In this document: in pieces, positions 11,901-18,194 of the stretch
Layout of the letters: the number at the start of each line of letters is the position of its first letter
Position numbering within the stretch: position 1 is the stretch's first letter
Source: JAQTTT01 sp041652755
GTDB lineage: Archaea > Nanobdellota > Nanobdellia > Tiddalikarchaeales > Tiddalikarchaeaceae
Direction of reading: 5' to 3'
DNA length: 64,000 nucleotides
Assembly (NCBI GenBank): GCA_041652755.1
Contig: JBAZGS010000005.1
Span: 11,890 to 75,889 of the forward strand
Translations under genes and position numbers: made by a program
The notes under the pieces: generated by a model
The model's input: only the letters and a program-made list of their open reading frames with translations
The model's database searches: none
What the model was told of the DNA's origin: nothing

Positions 11901-14579
11901 ACCAAACATAGCATTCATATATTCAACATTTGAAGTATCCCAATCACCAATATCCTGATTAAAAGATGTTGCACCACTAAACATTGAATTAAAATTATAA
12001 ACATTTGAAGTGTCCCAATTGCTTAAATCCTGATTAAAAGCTGCAGCTCCACTAAACATACCATACATATTTGTAACATTAGAAGTGTCCCAGTCATTCA
12101 TGCTTGGCACAGTGCTAATTCCACTGTTTCTGAATGCATTATCAAGTGTTGTTGTTCCGTTTAAGTCCAAAATATCAGTTGCTGTTATGTTTAAATTAGC
12201 GCATCCGTAAAAATAGCTGCCTGTGTTTCCTAATCTTAAGCTTCCAAAGTTGCTTATCTCTAACAATTTCAGTTTATCTCCTTCATCATTAAATTCCCAG
12301 CCAATTATTGTTCCACTAATAGTCACATTATAAATTCCTTCTGAAGCATAAGTATGAGTTATGTTTTCACTATTATATGTTTGAATTATGCTGCTGCTTT
12401 CATCACCCCAATCAACTATAAAATCATAAGTTCCAGATGAAGATAAAGGAAGCGTGATTTGGGTTGAATTGCTTACCCCTGATTCTGAAGTATTCCAAGT
12501 AGATACGAAAGCATTTGCTATGCAATTTTTTCCTCCATCAGTTATTGACCAATTATAATTACCTATTAATATATCATTTCTTGCGCTTTCACCTAAGCAA
12601 TATTTTGAATTGCCTGCATCAAATGACACTGATGATTGGAGTGAAGGCAAGCCTGCCCAGCTAATTAATAAGCTGTCATAATTAGCTGTTGATAAAGTCA
12701 CTCCATTAAACATTTCACCCAGGCTTACAACATTTGAAACATCCCAGCTACTTAGATTCTGATTAAATGATGTTGCTCCATCAAACATTTTATACATAGT
12801 TATAACATTGGAAGTGTCCCAGCTGCTTAAATCCTGGTTGAAGGATGTTGCACCATTAAACACTCCATACATGGATGTGACATCTGAAGTGTCCCAAGTG
12901 TTTAAATCTTGATTGAATGACGTTGCTCCGCTGAACATGAAGTTCATTCCATGCAAGCTTGAAGTATTCCAGCCGCTTAACTCCTGATTAAATGCTGCTG
13001 CTCCATTGAGAATATAGCTCATATCTGTAACTTTTGAAGTATCCCAGCTGCTTAACTCTTGATTAAATGCTGCTGCTCCAGAAAACATGAACTGCATCTT
13101 TGTAACGCTTGAAATGTTCCAATTGTTTACATTCTGGTTGAATACATTTGCGTTTGTGAACATGTATTCCATAGTGCTAACTTTTGAAGTGTCCCAACTG
13201 CTTATGTTTTGATTAAAGTGTAAAGCGCCGCTGAACATGAAATTCATATTAGTAATATTTGAAACATCCCAGTCATTCATGCTTGGCACAATGCTAATTC
13301 CACTGTTTCTGAATGCATTATCAAGTGTTGTTGTTCCGTTTAAGTCCAAAATATCAGTTGCTGTTATGTTTAAATTAGCGCATCCGTAAAAATAGCTGCC
13401 TGTGTTTCCTAATCTTAAGCTTCCAAAGTTGCTTATATCTAACAATTTCAGTTTGTCTTTAGTGTTATTAAATGCCCAGCCCTCTATTGTGCCCCTAATA
13501 GTCACATTATAAATTCCTTCTGAAGCATAAGTATGAGTTATGTTTTCACTATTATATGTTTGAATCATGCTGCTGCTTTCATCACCCCAATATGCTGTGA
13601 AATCATAAGTCCCTGTTGAAAGCAATGGAAGCATGATTTGGGTTGAATTGCTTTCCCCTGCATTAGAAGTATACCATGTTGATACGAAATCATTTGATGA
13701 AATATGAACTGTGTCAGTGGTGTTCAATAATTCCTCAAATGTATCACTATTGTAACATATTACTTTCCACTCATAATCTCCTGAATTTGGGAATCCTGAT
13801 TCATAAGTATAGTTCCAGATTGGCACATTGTAAAGCATGGTTTCTTCATCAGTGCCACCTATTGAAATGTTGCAATAAAATCCATAGCTTTCATTGTTCA
13901 TTGTGTCTGTGTAATTTGCGTAAAAGGTCACGCTTTCTGAAACGAATTTTTCAGACTCATCAGTGTCGTCATAAATATATAATTCTTTTCCGTCAAGCTC
14001 CATGTATCCCGGGTCTTCAGGGGTGAGCTCAAAATAATATTCCTGCCCGGGTATTAAATCAGTCTTGAAAAGAGCCCATTCTCCATCGCATTCTTTTGCG
14101 TCAAAATTCCATTGCTCGCATTTGTAAAGATGCCTGCCTTGGGCTATGATTGAAACGTTCGCGTTTTCAAAATCAATGTTAGTTGGGTCAATCGCGTAAA
14201 CCCTTACAGCATTGTAGTACTCATTAGTGTTTGCAGTAATCTCCTGTATTCCTAAAAGCTCGCTGATGTTTTGCGTTATGACAACATCATTGAAAACTAT
14301 TCTCTTAATTGATGAGCTAGAGCTTTCAATTTCAAAGTCATAAACTCCCTCTTCTAAAAGCAAAGGATCCGTGACTGCATCATTTGAATAAATTTCATCC
14401 AAAGTTAAGGAGTCAGTTATTCTTATGTGAAAATCCTGCAAAGTGTTATCAGCGTTCAAGACTGAAACATCAATGCTGAATTCTTGTGGCGTTCCAAACT
14501 CAAACACTTCTTCACAAAAAGATGCGCTTACAAAAAGGGTAAGGATCAAAAGTGAGAGTAAAAATTTTTTTGCTTTCAT
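1..14579 (-). CDS. Giant modular secreted surface protein (C-terminus beyond window)
   Basis: The frame starts at ATG 14577-14579 and I met no stop down to base 1, so at least 4859 residues are encoded and the end is missing. The first ~19 residues (MKAKKFLLSLLILTLFVSAS) are a signal peptide. By position: a mixed beta N-terminus (14.5-13.7 kb); two blocks of BspA/DUF285-like 25-residue repeats with 'FNQDIGDWDTSKV' (13.67-11.27 kb); NosD-like parallel beta-helix repeats (11.2-9.6 kb); a LamG-like domain containing 'EWHHIVATFDRDSENGGKIY' (9.4-8.75 kb); then repeated ~590-residue modules, each with a 'DGDGFGG...DCNDSN' MopE/thrombospondin-3-like Ca-binding stretch, beta-helix turns and 'GGNYYSNY' motifs. 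It is very rich in Asn and N-x-S/T sequons, so probably glycosylated. The start overlaps the stop of the upstream gene (ATGA), implying coupling. Adhesion or a cell-surface coat is inferred; no catalytic domain was seen. Confidence 0.9.
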   Translation of the reverse strand, partial: MKAKKFLLSLLILTLFVSASFCEEVFEFGTPQEFSIDVSVLNADNTLQDFHIRITDSLTLDEIYSNDAVTDPLLLEEGVYDFEIESSSSSIKRIVFNDVVITQNISELLGIQEITANTNEYYNAVRVYAIDPTNIDFENANVSIIAQGRHLYKCEQWNFDAKECDGEWALFKTDLIPGQEYYFELTPEDPGYMELDGKELYIYDDTDESEKFVSESVTFYANYTDTMNNESYGFYCNISIGGTDEETMLYNVPIWNYTYESGFPNSGDYEWKVICYNSDTFEELLNTTDTVHISSNDFVSTWYTSNAGESNSTQIMLPLLSTGTYDFTAYWGDESSSMIQTYNSENITHTYASEGIYNVTIRGTIEGWAFNNTKDKLKLLDISNFGSLRLGNTGSYFYGCANLNITATDILDLNGTTTLDNAFRNSGISIVPSMNDWDVSNITNMNFMFSGALHFNQNISSWDTSKVSTMEYMFTNANVFNQNVNNWNISSVTKMQFMFSGAAAFNQELSSWDTSKVTDMSYILNGAAAFNQELSGWNTSSLHGMNFMFSGATSFNQDLNTWDTSDVTSMYGVFNGATSFNQDLSSWDTSNVITMYKMFDGATSFNQNLSSWDVSNVVSLGEMFNGVTLSTANYDSLLISWAGLPSLQSSVSFDAGNSKYCLGESARNDILIGNYNWSITDGGKNCIANAFVSTWNTSESGVSNSTQITLPLSSSGTYDFIVDWGDESSSIIQTYNSENITHTYASEGIYNVTISGTIIGWEFNDEGDKLKLLEISNFGSLRLGNTGSYFYGCANLNITATDILDLNGTTTLDNAFRNSGISTVPSMNDWDTSNVTNMYGMFSGAAAFNQDLSNWDTSNVYNFNSMFSGATSFNQDIGDWDTSNVEYMNAMFGSASSFNQNISNWNISKVIGMNGMFNGASVFNQDIGDWDTSKVIDMNSMFSGAAAFNQDLSSWNTSNVQYMSYMFSGASVFNQDIGNWDTSKVTVTIGMFAGASSFNQDIGDWDTSKITDMNGMFTGASPFDQNLSSWNVSSVTTMENMFNGVELSIENYDSLLIGWASLPSLQSSVIFNAGNSIYCLGESARNDILIGIFNWSITDGGECSSIININNCYNIDSSGYYVLNDSLSGNETFNWIGSCIYINASDVVLDCQGNSIVSEGQFYDRGIKIQNASNVTVTGCNVSGYYYGFDLSNFNDSNIYNNTIEGSNISGILMQTGFGNNFYNNNFIDNGEYSAYLQYCEDTKFYNNLVSNGLGRGFLAFYSNNLNLSSNNITDNTGYGVDIVSSENTLIYNNLMSSNQDGIHLYESNNSALILNNIHDSYSGIIIQNSTYVEINDSLINSSWTQGVFVNASFQVNMNNNTINDSDSMNVYILSSSNSSFYSNNLMNSQTNMLVSNTEYTNISYNNFSSSNNGLYILGPSNNLITHNYAYDSGIGLFIDSSGGNTIEDFNSSSSSIYGIYFFLSFDNILINSRAYDSGFYGIYMLNSYNNSIYGSYGYSNNYYGAYILNSNTSIYGSHFFGNTNKDLVIDSSLEDSNLHFIAENVIIGNSDEEFGFSNISINDYFSDYQSYGLKWNQNISIPSGYTSLNKFVNISVMNDSITLDSIYFSWNDDELGDIDESDLRVLEYSNSSWNSLNFTYLPELNSIAIYDLTPHSIYALLEEETSPIINSITIYTQDNLNFTTEDLIVNVSYSNSDELLYEWYKNDSLMQIINLPFYSESNETFTPEFSQNYDGSVSGALYQNSTYSFDGENDYINISSDFNIGAEDFSIEAMIKAENSEESTQVIIGKSDYTPGMGSFWLYIVKGGSYCGSNTTIAARINKNGDWMTDTFCANTSINDSEWHHIVATFDRDSENGGKIYIDGNLEVEYNITYNQGSLYNDMPMVIGATYDPFITPFDNFFNGTIDYIRIYNSSLSAEQVNALFEEDNNIISNETHVGDTWQVCAYPLSSSEIGDKSCSNNITIRELNLSECIDLDGDGFGGTGNLSFCLYPEVLDCNDSNPYILPAAYGLDLDENNAYYTLCPGNYELAYLGNDETAINTNAENAVFDCNGSTITGDNYLEFIDLSYSNITVKNCVLKNFKIGIEVSAGSSNVYNNSIINCSQGIVLDDNELNVYNNTLTDCTQGIFLDEASNSLIYNNIITSSLTGYYASNQYITYDGSIFAGKSPNGLATYFIPINFFETIGEPAYTVIDGDIVNSGGINGTQNLSLTLIDLTSLDNENSNSTLIFNTDFNNCDEVDNWWNETLQGLIPSEYYPKCYYACVLYTANGFGQNYTLNESCYNELVNVTEGLTYPPYVNYGPINTYGIVSIHSQGNTIYNNYLDTVINAKDDNNGTFYYYLTSFSPISYDGVDYTGDEYYNFTTFLYYSSNGEMDDYNEIVNDDYSLDDNYITGINDFGVMVANYTKNGIPRAVTIYFDSSNNDWNNCSDAEADLNNEEDFDCFELCNHAFISQGAGEDYLLNESCFTGSFNVTEGYTYPPYINYEAVNFELNYWNTTKTLGTNIIGKPYIGGNYYSNYYGVDTTGDSIGNNPSTFNITDFSGRISTFDYLPLANTSSVCYDLDGDGFGSSGNLSNCEYPDALDCNDSDEYVFPLFSGLIISTPGNYTICLDTYYLTQNEDDDQVIKVDNYNIILDCNNSEMIGEGEGEFIEFRSYNSELKNCIISNYSTGIDSSYTSFVSITDNTIKNCAEAINIDSLSYSTISGNYLIDNFYALNIEKTSNSTFESNWINSSLTGYYASNQYLTYNGTIFDDNDEITIYIPSNIFETNSEPCEISNEEGIISYCGADGTKNISVVLNDLSSLGFGGNTTLLTDMEVNNCSVVNDWWDNELTGMGMPPGSYPDCYYACVLYTANGFGQNYTLNESCYNELVNVTEGLTYPPSISYGELPSYGFVMQKSSNNSLYNNFINVINPAFDNNDGAFSDYFSSFSPISYEGINYTGTSSNNFTLYLFNSYAGFFGSSSTISNDNYILDSEDMEGSMNFGVFLCSLSSEGTVFNLTVYYDSDYFSFESCSDVNNEFYNMENFECYSLCNSVFINNGVNTNYSFNDSCFIGSFNVTEGYAYPPRLDSIEYNVTLNNWNTTKTLGTNIIGKPYIGGNYYSNYYGIDTTGDMIGDEPMNYSIPDTGAVLDYLPLANTSSACIDIDGDGFGGSGNLSNCEYPDVLDCNDSNEYVLPLFPGYYFEDSEETYTICTDTYYFNDSSYENDNYIIVSAPFLTVDFNGSTIYGSSSYELLSIWDSSSCIKNSIVIGFRRAFSSGYNTTFYNNTLIGCEIGIDAYSQEITIHSNKFIDCDYAIEGESRNINVSNNNFTDCSKGIYLQDTENSTIYSNSFASNKSAYTASNQYFTYDGESFGSQGMTMLIPENIFTEYGGEANCWITEDSLALTSPDCTFVDGTDDLAVILQDISLVSGGYLGNTTILMNQAFNNCSEVDDWWAPVIEMMGAPNGTTIPCYYTCNLWIAQGENQDYLLNESCFNELANITEGLNYPPFIDYGVINSTSLEFIDSYNNTVYNNYFSTPETVEDDNTGFMTGYNASLFMFIYDGQEYSSNWNSTTFLLETRDKYLSRTGVIKSRYIDGDHSFGFFLAEDEYEGNMTFYFDNEYYDFESCEDVNNYDERYDCKYFCKEIYTSNGEGFDYSINITCEPDIEGVVECEYCESQPFLNYINLSVNLNNYNITELSETNIIGGASKGGNYYSDFSGIDSSGNGISNYPNYYQINDEEYDYLPLTNTQVICHDNDSDGFGAYGDTSYCEYPGIIDCDDSNEYMIPLAEGLSFGSGGAIYNVCPGTYTLTGKSIRFYGSNITLDCHGASIIGDGIGELFDITSDTTIKNCNISNYQTVIWANYAQRFEIENNTISNSFQAISMEESNNASIILNNFINTTVPIVISNANNSLIYGNRFISSGSYEYLSSTQSTTYLGAESLFAFIGSEDIMERDSEMQLIIEDDTVVSGFGPDGTKNISAVFLEVDFGEGENNTANATFLITRKMESCNDFEEWWNENIEGGEGIANCYYACVLYLANGAGNDYTLNESCFNEEFNITEGLTYPPYIRYGFVNSTAIILNDSSTNNIIFNNYFDTVNNVVDNSSGNHYNLTKTLGTNILGKYYIGGNYYNDYEGEDTTADFIGEEAYQINDETYDYLPLVMTTSNCIDIDNDGFGGDGNLSDCEYPDLLDCNDFDNHTFPLAFYYGNYEYNTTYTICTNTYYFNISDYDESRVVSLDHEWITFDCNNSLIIGSYNLDFLMTHSSNSIVKNCNLRGFDTGINTYSRTEAYNNTFTDCLNGIESHSYNDNIYNNTFIDCYNSILIEDAENSMFYSNNATSNKSAYTISNQYFTYDGESFGSQGMTMLIPENVFTEYGGEPQCWIEEDTQALIEPDCSFVDGTEDLTVILQDLSLMSEGYIGNTTILMNQAFNNCSEVDAWWAPILEMMGAPNGTTIPCYYTCNLWIAQGENQDYLLNESCFNELANISEGLAYPPYINYGIMNSTGINVIDSYNNTIYNNYLSNPNNAIDNNEGYMTGYNASLFMLIYGGVNYSGNNGGMKFLIIDDDYYLSRTDVIKSRYINGDHSFGFFLADDEYEGNMTFYFDNEYYDFESCEDVNNYNERYDCKYFCKEIYTSNGDGNDYSINMTCAPDFEGVVECESCESQPFLNYTNESVEMNNWNITKTSGLNIIGGASKGGNYYSDYTGQDTDGDGIGETNYSISTSVYDYLPLTLNVNQSICVDNDGDGFGAYGNLSNCLSEDIDCNDFDEYTLPLVRNYYFNADSYYNVCAGTYESDGYDDFIDAPYNSTINCNNSTLIGVGFKTGVRINTQRFTLLNCNIEGFDEAVEISNSNNITLLNNKLSSSNKGIIIEK
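5050..8680 (-). repeat. ~1758-bp modules in giant surface gene
   Basis: Near-identical blocks recur with a 1758-bp (586-codon) offset, for example the run ending 'ATAGTTTTGTCC' near 6000 and again near 7760, and the Asp-rich 'CEYPD.LDCNDS' segment near 5070, 6820 and 8590. Each module carries one Asp-rich Ca-binding motif followed by beta-helix turns. Confidence 0.8.
11500..13670 (-). repeat. BspA/DUF285-like 75-bp repeats in two duplicated blocks
   Basis: Between ~11.5 and 12.1 kb the motif encoding 'ASSFNQDIG.WDTSKV...MF' recurs every 75 bp (25 residues). A second block lies at 12.7-13.27 kb. The caps of the two blocks (12091 and 13270 onward, ~155 nt) are almost identical at an offset of 1179 bp (393 codons), so the whole block was duplicated in frame. 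Confidence 0.85.
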
Positions 14580-15756
14580 ATCATCTCCTCTTCTGTTTCT
14601 ACATAGATTCTGAAATATTCATTGTTATAATTAGGTATTGTTATTGTTGAAGTTTCATAAGGCATTATTTCTTCTTTCGAAATCGAATACTTTTTCACGC
14701 TTCCTTTTATTTTTATCACCAACGATTCGGAAGCATCATGATGAAGAGTTATTATTAATGAGTTATTTATTCTGCTGACTGAATCAATGATTGCTGTGTA
14801 ATCATTGTCAAGCTTTATTTTTTCATATGAAACATTTCCTTCAGAGGGTTTAATATTATTACTTGAAGCATTGGTGGTTAATGATTCTTCAGAATTATTT
14901 GATTGAGACTTTTCCATTACATAAAAAATTTTGTCAAGTTTGAGGATGGCGCCTTCATCAACTTCAATGGCTAAGGTGAAGTTAAAAACATTATTTATCA
15001 ATGGAAGCGCACAAGTTTCTTCGCACACATCTTCAAACAAAACATTGTTCACTGAAACAACATCAGAAACATTCAACTCACTAACAACATCAGAAACATT
15101 CAACTCACTAACAACATCAGAAACATTCAACTCACTAACAACATCAGAAACATTCAACTCACTAACAACATCAGAAACATTCAACTCANNNNNNNNNNAT
15201 CAGAAACATTCAACTCACTAACAACATCAGAAACATTCAACTCACTAACAACATCAGAAACATTCAACTCACTAACAACATCAGAAACATTCAACTCACT
15301 AACAACATCAGAAACATTCAACTCACTAACAACATCAGAAACATTCAACTCATCAACAATAATAGTTTCAGAAGAGTCATTAATAGTGCCAGGCTCTTCA
15401 TCAGTGTCTAAGGTAATGTAACCAGTTATTAGGCTTGATTGTGAGACTAAATCTTCGCTGTCAAAAACCAAGAATGACTGGTTTCCTAATATAAGATAAA
15501 TTCTTGCATTGCCTTTGCCTTCAAGGCTTCCTGATAAAAATAAAGACTTCATGCTTAAATTCTCTTGTGAGGAATTAATGTTAAAACTAAGGTTTAGGTT
15601 TGAATCAATTGAACTATTCAAAAATTCTTCATAAGAATATTTTTCATTATTAAGGGTTAAGAATCCTGTAATTCCTGGATTAGAAACTATTATTACAATT
15701 ATAAGGAAAATTATAGCTACTAATAGGGAGTTAATAATTACAGATTTAACCTTCAT
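14576..15756 (-). CDS. Membrane-anchored surface protein with sequon repeat stalk, split by assembly gap
   Basis: It starts at ATG 15754-15756 (MKVKSVIINS) with an N-terminal TM anchor (residues ~7-28), then a Ser/Asn-rich extracellular region. The stalk is a 9-residue repeat, S-E-L-N-V-S-D-V-V, with six copies before and five after a 10-N gap. A C-terminal mixed beta domain follows, ending ..ETEEEMI at 14576. The two halves lie in different frames only because the gap is written as 10 N; a gap length of 3n would restore one frame. Each repeat holds N-V-S, an N-glycosylation sequon. The TGA stop overlaps the ATG of the giant surface gene, so the two are probably one operon and may act together at the surface. 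Function unknown. Confidence 0.8.
15057..15351 (-). repeat. 27-bp tandem repeat (9-residue ELNVSDVVS)
   Basis: At least 11 nearly perfect copies of a 27-bp unit are seen, interrupted by the gap at 15189-15198. The true copy number is unknown because short reads would collapse it. Confidence 0.95.
15189..15198. other. Assembly gap (10 N)
   Basis: Ten N characters within identical tandem repeats. The nominal length (10, not a multiple of 3) breaks the reading frame artificially. Confidence 0.99.
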
Positions 15757-15779
15757 ATTAAGGTTAAAATAACCAAATA

Positions 15780-15790
15780 CTTATTAAAAA
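15780..15790 (-). promoter_or_regulatory. TATA-like box for the surface operon
   Basis: Read on the minus strand the box is TTTTTAATAAG, about 25-34 bp before the ATG at 15756. This fits a leaderless archaeal transcript of the repeat-stalk gene and the giant gene. Confidence 0.5.
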
Positions 15791-15847
15791 GTTATTGACT
15801 GTGTTAAAAAAGCAATATTTTTAATGATTGGAGGGGAAAATTATGGT

Positions 15848-16144
15848 ATGCAAAAGAATTTTTTCATTTTTTTTATGGCAGTTTTTCTTATTCTTGGATG
15901 CACTCAAGCAGCAAGGATTAACCAAATAAAAGACTCGTCAAACATAGGCAAAGAAGTTGATGTTAATGGCAATATTAAAAGCAATGTTAGCTTTGAACAC
16001 TTCAATGGTTACTATGTTGAAGACGCTACTGGAACAATACTAGTGGTCACTATGAATAATTACACATTTAACCAGCCAGTCAAAATAAAAGGGATTCTTT
16101 TAATGAATAATTCAAATGAGTATTATGTTAGCGAAAGCGAATAA
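15848..16144 (+). CDS. Small lipoprotein with OB-fold-like domain
   Basis: 98 residues from ATG 15848 (MQKNFFIFFMAVFLILGCTQ). The N-terminus is a signal peptide with the lipobox LILGC, so the mature protein is probably lipid-anchored at Cys17. The rest ('IGKEVDVNGNIKSNVS', 'GYYVEDATGTI', 'PVKIKGIL') follows the five-strand pattern of small nucleic-acid-binding-like OB folds. I chose 15848 over an in-frame ATG at 15824 because only this start puts the signal peptide at the N-terminus. The protein at 16553 has the same layout (V.V.G.....G..LED.T..I), so they look paralogous. Ligand unknown. Confidence 0.7.
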   Translation: MQKNFFIFFMAVFLILGCTQAARINQIKDSSNIGKEVDVNGNIKSNVSFEHFNGYYVEDATGTILVVTMNNYTFNQPVKIKGILLMNNSNEYYVSESE

Positions 16145-16552
16145 TGTTAGCAAAGTCATCTTAAAGATAAAGAAACTAATATAATTATTTCCTTTTATTT
16201 TTTTAAATATATGAAAAAGTGCGGGATTATTTTCTTAGGGTGCTTCCGAAAAGCTAGCTGCTTTTGTTTATGATAAATTTTTTAAAGAGATTTTTTTATT
16301 TAATTGTTTCATAACTTATGAAATTTTGAAACAACTCTTAATACTGTATTACTTAATTATCAAAGAATTATGCCTCAAAAAAAGCGGAGCAAATAAAAAC
16401 GCATTATTATAAATTAAAAAATATTATTGAGCATGAAGGCATTAAAAAATTCTGGCAAAAATACTGATTATAAAAAAAAACATTTCCTAATCAAGCGCAA
16501 CTGATTATTCATTATTCAATACTTATTTAAATAATTAAAACATTAATATGTT
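16145..16552. other. Intergenic stretch with palindrome and a possible gene remnant
   Basis: No intact gene was seen. It holds a perfect inverted repeat TTTCATAACTTATGAAA (16307-16323), and a start-less plus-strand frame ending near 16467 whose tail reads 'EHEGIKKFWQKY'. The latter may be the 3-prime end of a decayed gene; this is weak. Confidence 0.4.
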
Positions 16553-16885
16553 ATGATTAAGCCGATTAAAAAAAAGAATTATACTTATATGATTCTTGTT
16601 GGAGTTGCGGCAATTGCAATTTGCATAATAGGATTTTTCATGTTCGTAGCATCAAGCAATATTTCTGACATTAAGAATGATGATTTTGTTGGAAAAACAG
16701 TTACTGTGAGCGGCACTGTTAGTAATACTATTAGCATTGGAAGCCTTTCAGGCTACACTTTAGAGGATTCAACTGATAGCATAAGCGTTTCTTCCGAGGC
16801 TTTGCCTGCAGAAGGAACCAAGGTAAGGGTTACTGGAGTGTTAATGCATGACTCTCTTTTTGGATACTATGTAAATATTGATTAA
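16553..16885 (+). CDS. Membrane-anchored OB-fold-like protein
   Basis: 110 residues: short basic N-terminus, one TM helix (residues ~12-32), then an OB-like beta domain ('FVGKTVTVSGTVSNT', 'LSGYTLEDSTDSISV', 'GTKVRVTGVL'). It is probably anchored with the domain outside. It resembles the lipoprotein at 15848 in motif order. Its last ~50 bp and 3-prime flank have a second, nearly identical copy at 25587-25658, showing that this locus was duplicated or used in recombination. No function can be assigned. Confidence 0.65.
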   Translation: MIKPIKKKNYTYMILVGVAAIAICIIGFFMFVASSNISDIKNDDFVGKTVTVSGTVSNTISIGSLSGYTLEDSTDSISVSSEALPAEGTKVRVTGVLMHDSLFGYYVNID

Positions 16886-16915
16886 ATCCTTTTTTTTGAA
16901 AAGTTTTATATAATA
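16886..16915 (+). terminator. T-rich stretch after OB-fold gene
   Basis: The stop codon is followed at once by 'CCTTTTTTTTG', an oligo-T run of the kind that ends archaeal transcripts. The gene converges on the DegV gene 35 bp away. The same flank is copied at 25.6 kb. Confidence 0.45.
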
Positions 16916-16919
16916 TTTT

Positions 16920-17792
16920 TTATTGTTCATTGTACCAAAAAAAGGCTAAGTATTCTGTTCCTATGTGGATTGCTATGATTGGGTTGAGCTTTCCGCAATG
17001 CTTGGAATTTTTTATTATATCCATTGATTCTTTTTTTCTGTTAAAAATATTGTTCTCAAAGATGCATACTTTGTTATTGCCTATTTTTTCCTTTAGATAC
17101 TTGTACAGTCCTGATGTCAATGCTCCTTGGCTTAGGTTTTTTTCTGCGCTTATTATCTTTCCTTCATAAAGTTTAAGCACTGGCTTAATTCCTGCTATTT
17201 TTCCAAGCATGCCCATTGTTTTTGATATTCTTCCTCCTTTAACTAAGTAATCAATGTCGTTGACCACAAAGTAAGAGTTTATCCTGTCACTGTGCATCTG
17301 CAGTCTTGAAATAAGTGAATCATAGCTTATTTTGCTCTCTATGTCATCAATGACTTTGCTTAATAGCAACCCATACGCTCCGCTTATCTGCCTTGAATCA
17401 AAAATTAAGATATCAGGATTATTTTTTGCTGCAAGCACTGCATAATTATAATCCTCTGTCAGCTTGCTACTTGCTGAAATAATTATTATTTTATTTCCCT
17501 TGTTTTGCTCTATTGCTTCTTCAAATTTCTGCTGCCCTGCTTCCTTTGTGGTAAAATCATTTTTCTTGTCTTTAAGCAACTCATACAATTCGTCAATTGT
17601 GCCGTTGAACGCTGAGTTATTAAAAAAAGTATTGACCTTAACAATAGTCACTTTTTCTTTGTCGGATTCTCTTACAAAATCAATAGTGCTGTCAACTATA
17701 AGTCTGATCTTGTAATTCCTAATGATTGAATTGCTATAGTTTTTAACAGTCAAATAATCCCCCACTGATTTTTTGTAATAATCATCATCCAT
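16920..17792 (-). CDS. DegV family protein (fatty-acid binding)
   Basis: 290 residues from ATG 17792. DegV hallmarks: 'RLIVDSTIDF' (D34-S35-T36), 'IIIISASSKLTEDYNYA', 'ILIFDSRQISGAYGLLL', 'YFVVNDIDYLVKGGRIS', 'GIKPVLKLYEGKI' and the C-terminal 'AIHIGTEYLAFFW'. DegV proteins bind a single fatty-acyl chain in a cleft between two domains; in bacteria the FakB members feed fatty acids to the kinase FakA. No FakA-like gene is nearby, and archaeal membranes lack fatty-acid lipids, so the ligand here is unclear. It has ~25 extra N-terminal residues before the usual start, possibly a regulatory tail. It stands alone, convergent with the OB-fold gene. Confidence 0.9.
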   Translation of the reverse strand: MDDDYYKKSVGDYLTVKNYSNSIIRNYKIRLIVDSTIDFVRESDKEKVTIVKVNTFFNNSAFNGTIDELYELLKDKKNDFTTKEAGQQKFEEAIEQNKGNKIIIISASSKLTEDYNYAVLAAKNNPDILIFDSRQISGAYGLLLSKVIDDIESKISYDSLISRLQMHSDRINSYFVVNDIDYLVKGGRISKTMGMLGKIAGIKPVLKLYEGKIISAEKNLSQGALTSGLYKYLKEKIGNNKVCIFENNIFNRKKESMDIIKNSKHCGKLNPIIAIHIGTEYLAFFWYNEQ

Positions 17793-17870
17793 AATAATTA
17801 AAAAATAATTAAACCAGAATTTATAATTGTTGTTTTATAATCAAATTTCATGTTTTTTAATAAAATTTAT

Positions 17871-18194
17871 TCAGTTTTTAGAATATATTTTTTCGGCTGG
17901 CTCAGGAGTTTCTGGAATTATTTTCATGATTAAATCCCTGCATTGGTAGAAGTCAAAGCGTGCGCACCAGCTCTTGTTTTTTTCCAGCATTTCAAGTTCA
18001 TAAGGAGTGATTAATATTGTTTCGTTTTCTTTCATTGCATAATTTGCATTTTTTTCAACAATTATTCCTAAAAACTCATTCTCGTTTAATATTCCAACTA
18101 ATCCTACACCTTCTTTTAAAAGGTCAAGTTCTTTTTGTGTAATCTTGACTGAATAGTTAATCTCGTTTCTTGGCTTGTATATTTCAGCTTTCAT
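17871..18194 (-). CDS. Hypothetical small protein, 107 aa
   Basis: ATG 18194 (MKAEIYKPRN). Mixed alpha/beta and soluble; segments 'ITQKELDLLKEGVGLVGIL' and 'NETILITPYELEMLEKNKSW' hint at a small beta barrel or regulatory fold. Two Cys near the C-terminus (W-C-A-R-F-D-F-Y-Q-C) could bind metal but are not a known motif. No family recognised. Monocistronic, on the same strand as DegV with 78 bp between. Confidence 0.55.
   Translation of the reverse strand: MKAEIYKPRNEINYSVKITQKELDLLKEGVGLVGILNENEFLGIIVEKNANYAMKENETILITPYELEMLEKNKSWCARFDFYQCRDLIMKIIPETPEPAEKIYSKN

Noticed and set aside
1..14579. Short plus-strand and alternate-frame ORFs over the giant gene (e.g. 623-898, 3584-3859, 13676-14026)
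   Set aside because: They mirror the repeats of the giant gene, have His/Leu/Cys-biased antisense composition, and no promoters.
15056..15356. CRISPR-like array
   Set aside because: The 27-bp units are contiguous with no spacers and encode a protein repeat.
16380..16467. Gene tail ending 'EHEGIKKFWQKY'
   Set aside because: Too short and without a start to call a gene; mentioned only as a possible remnant.
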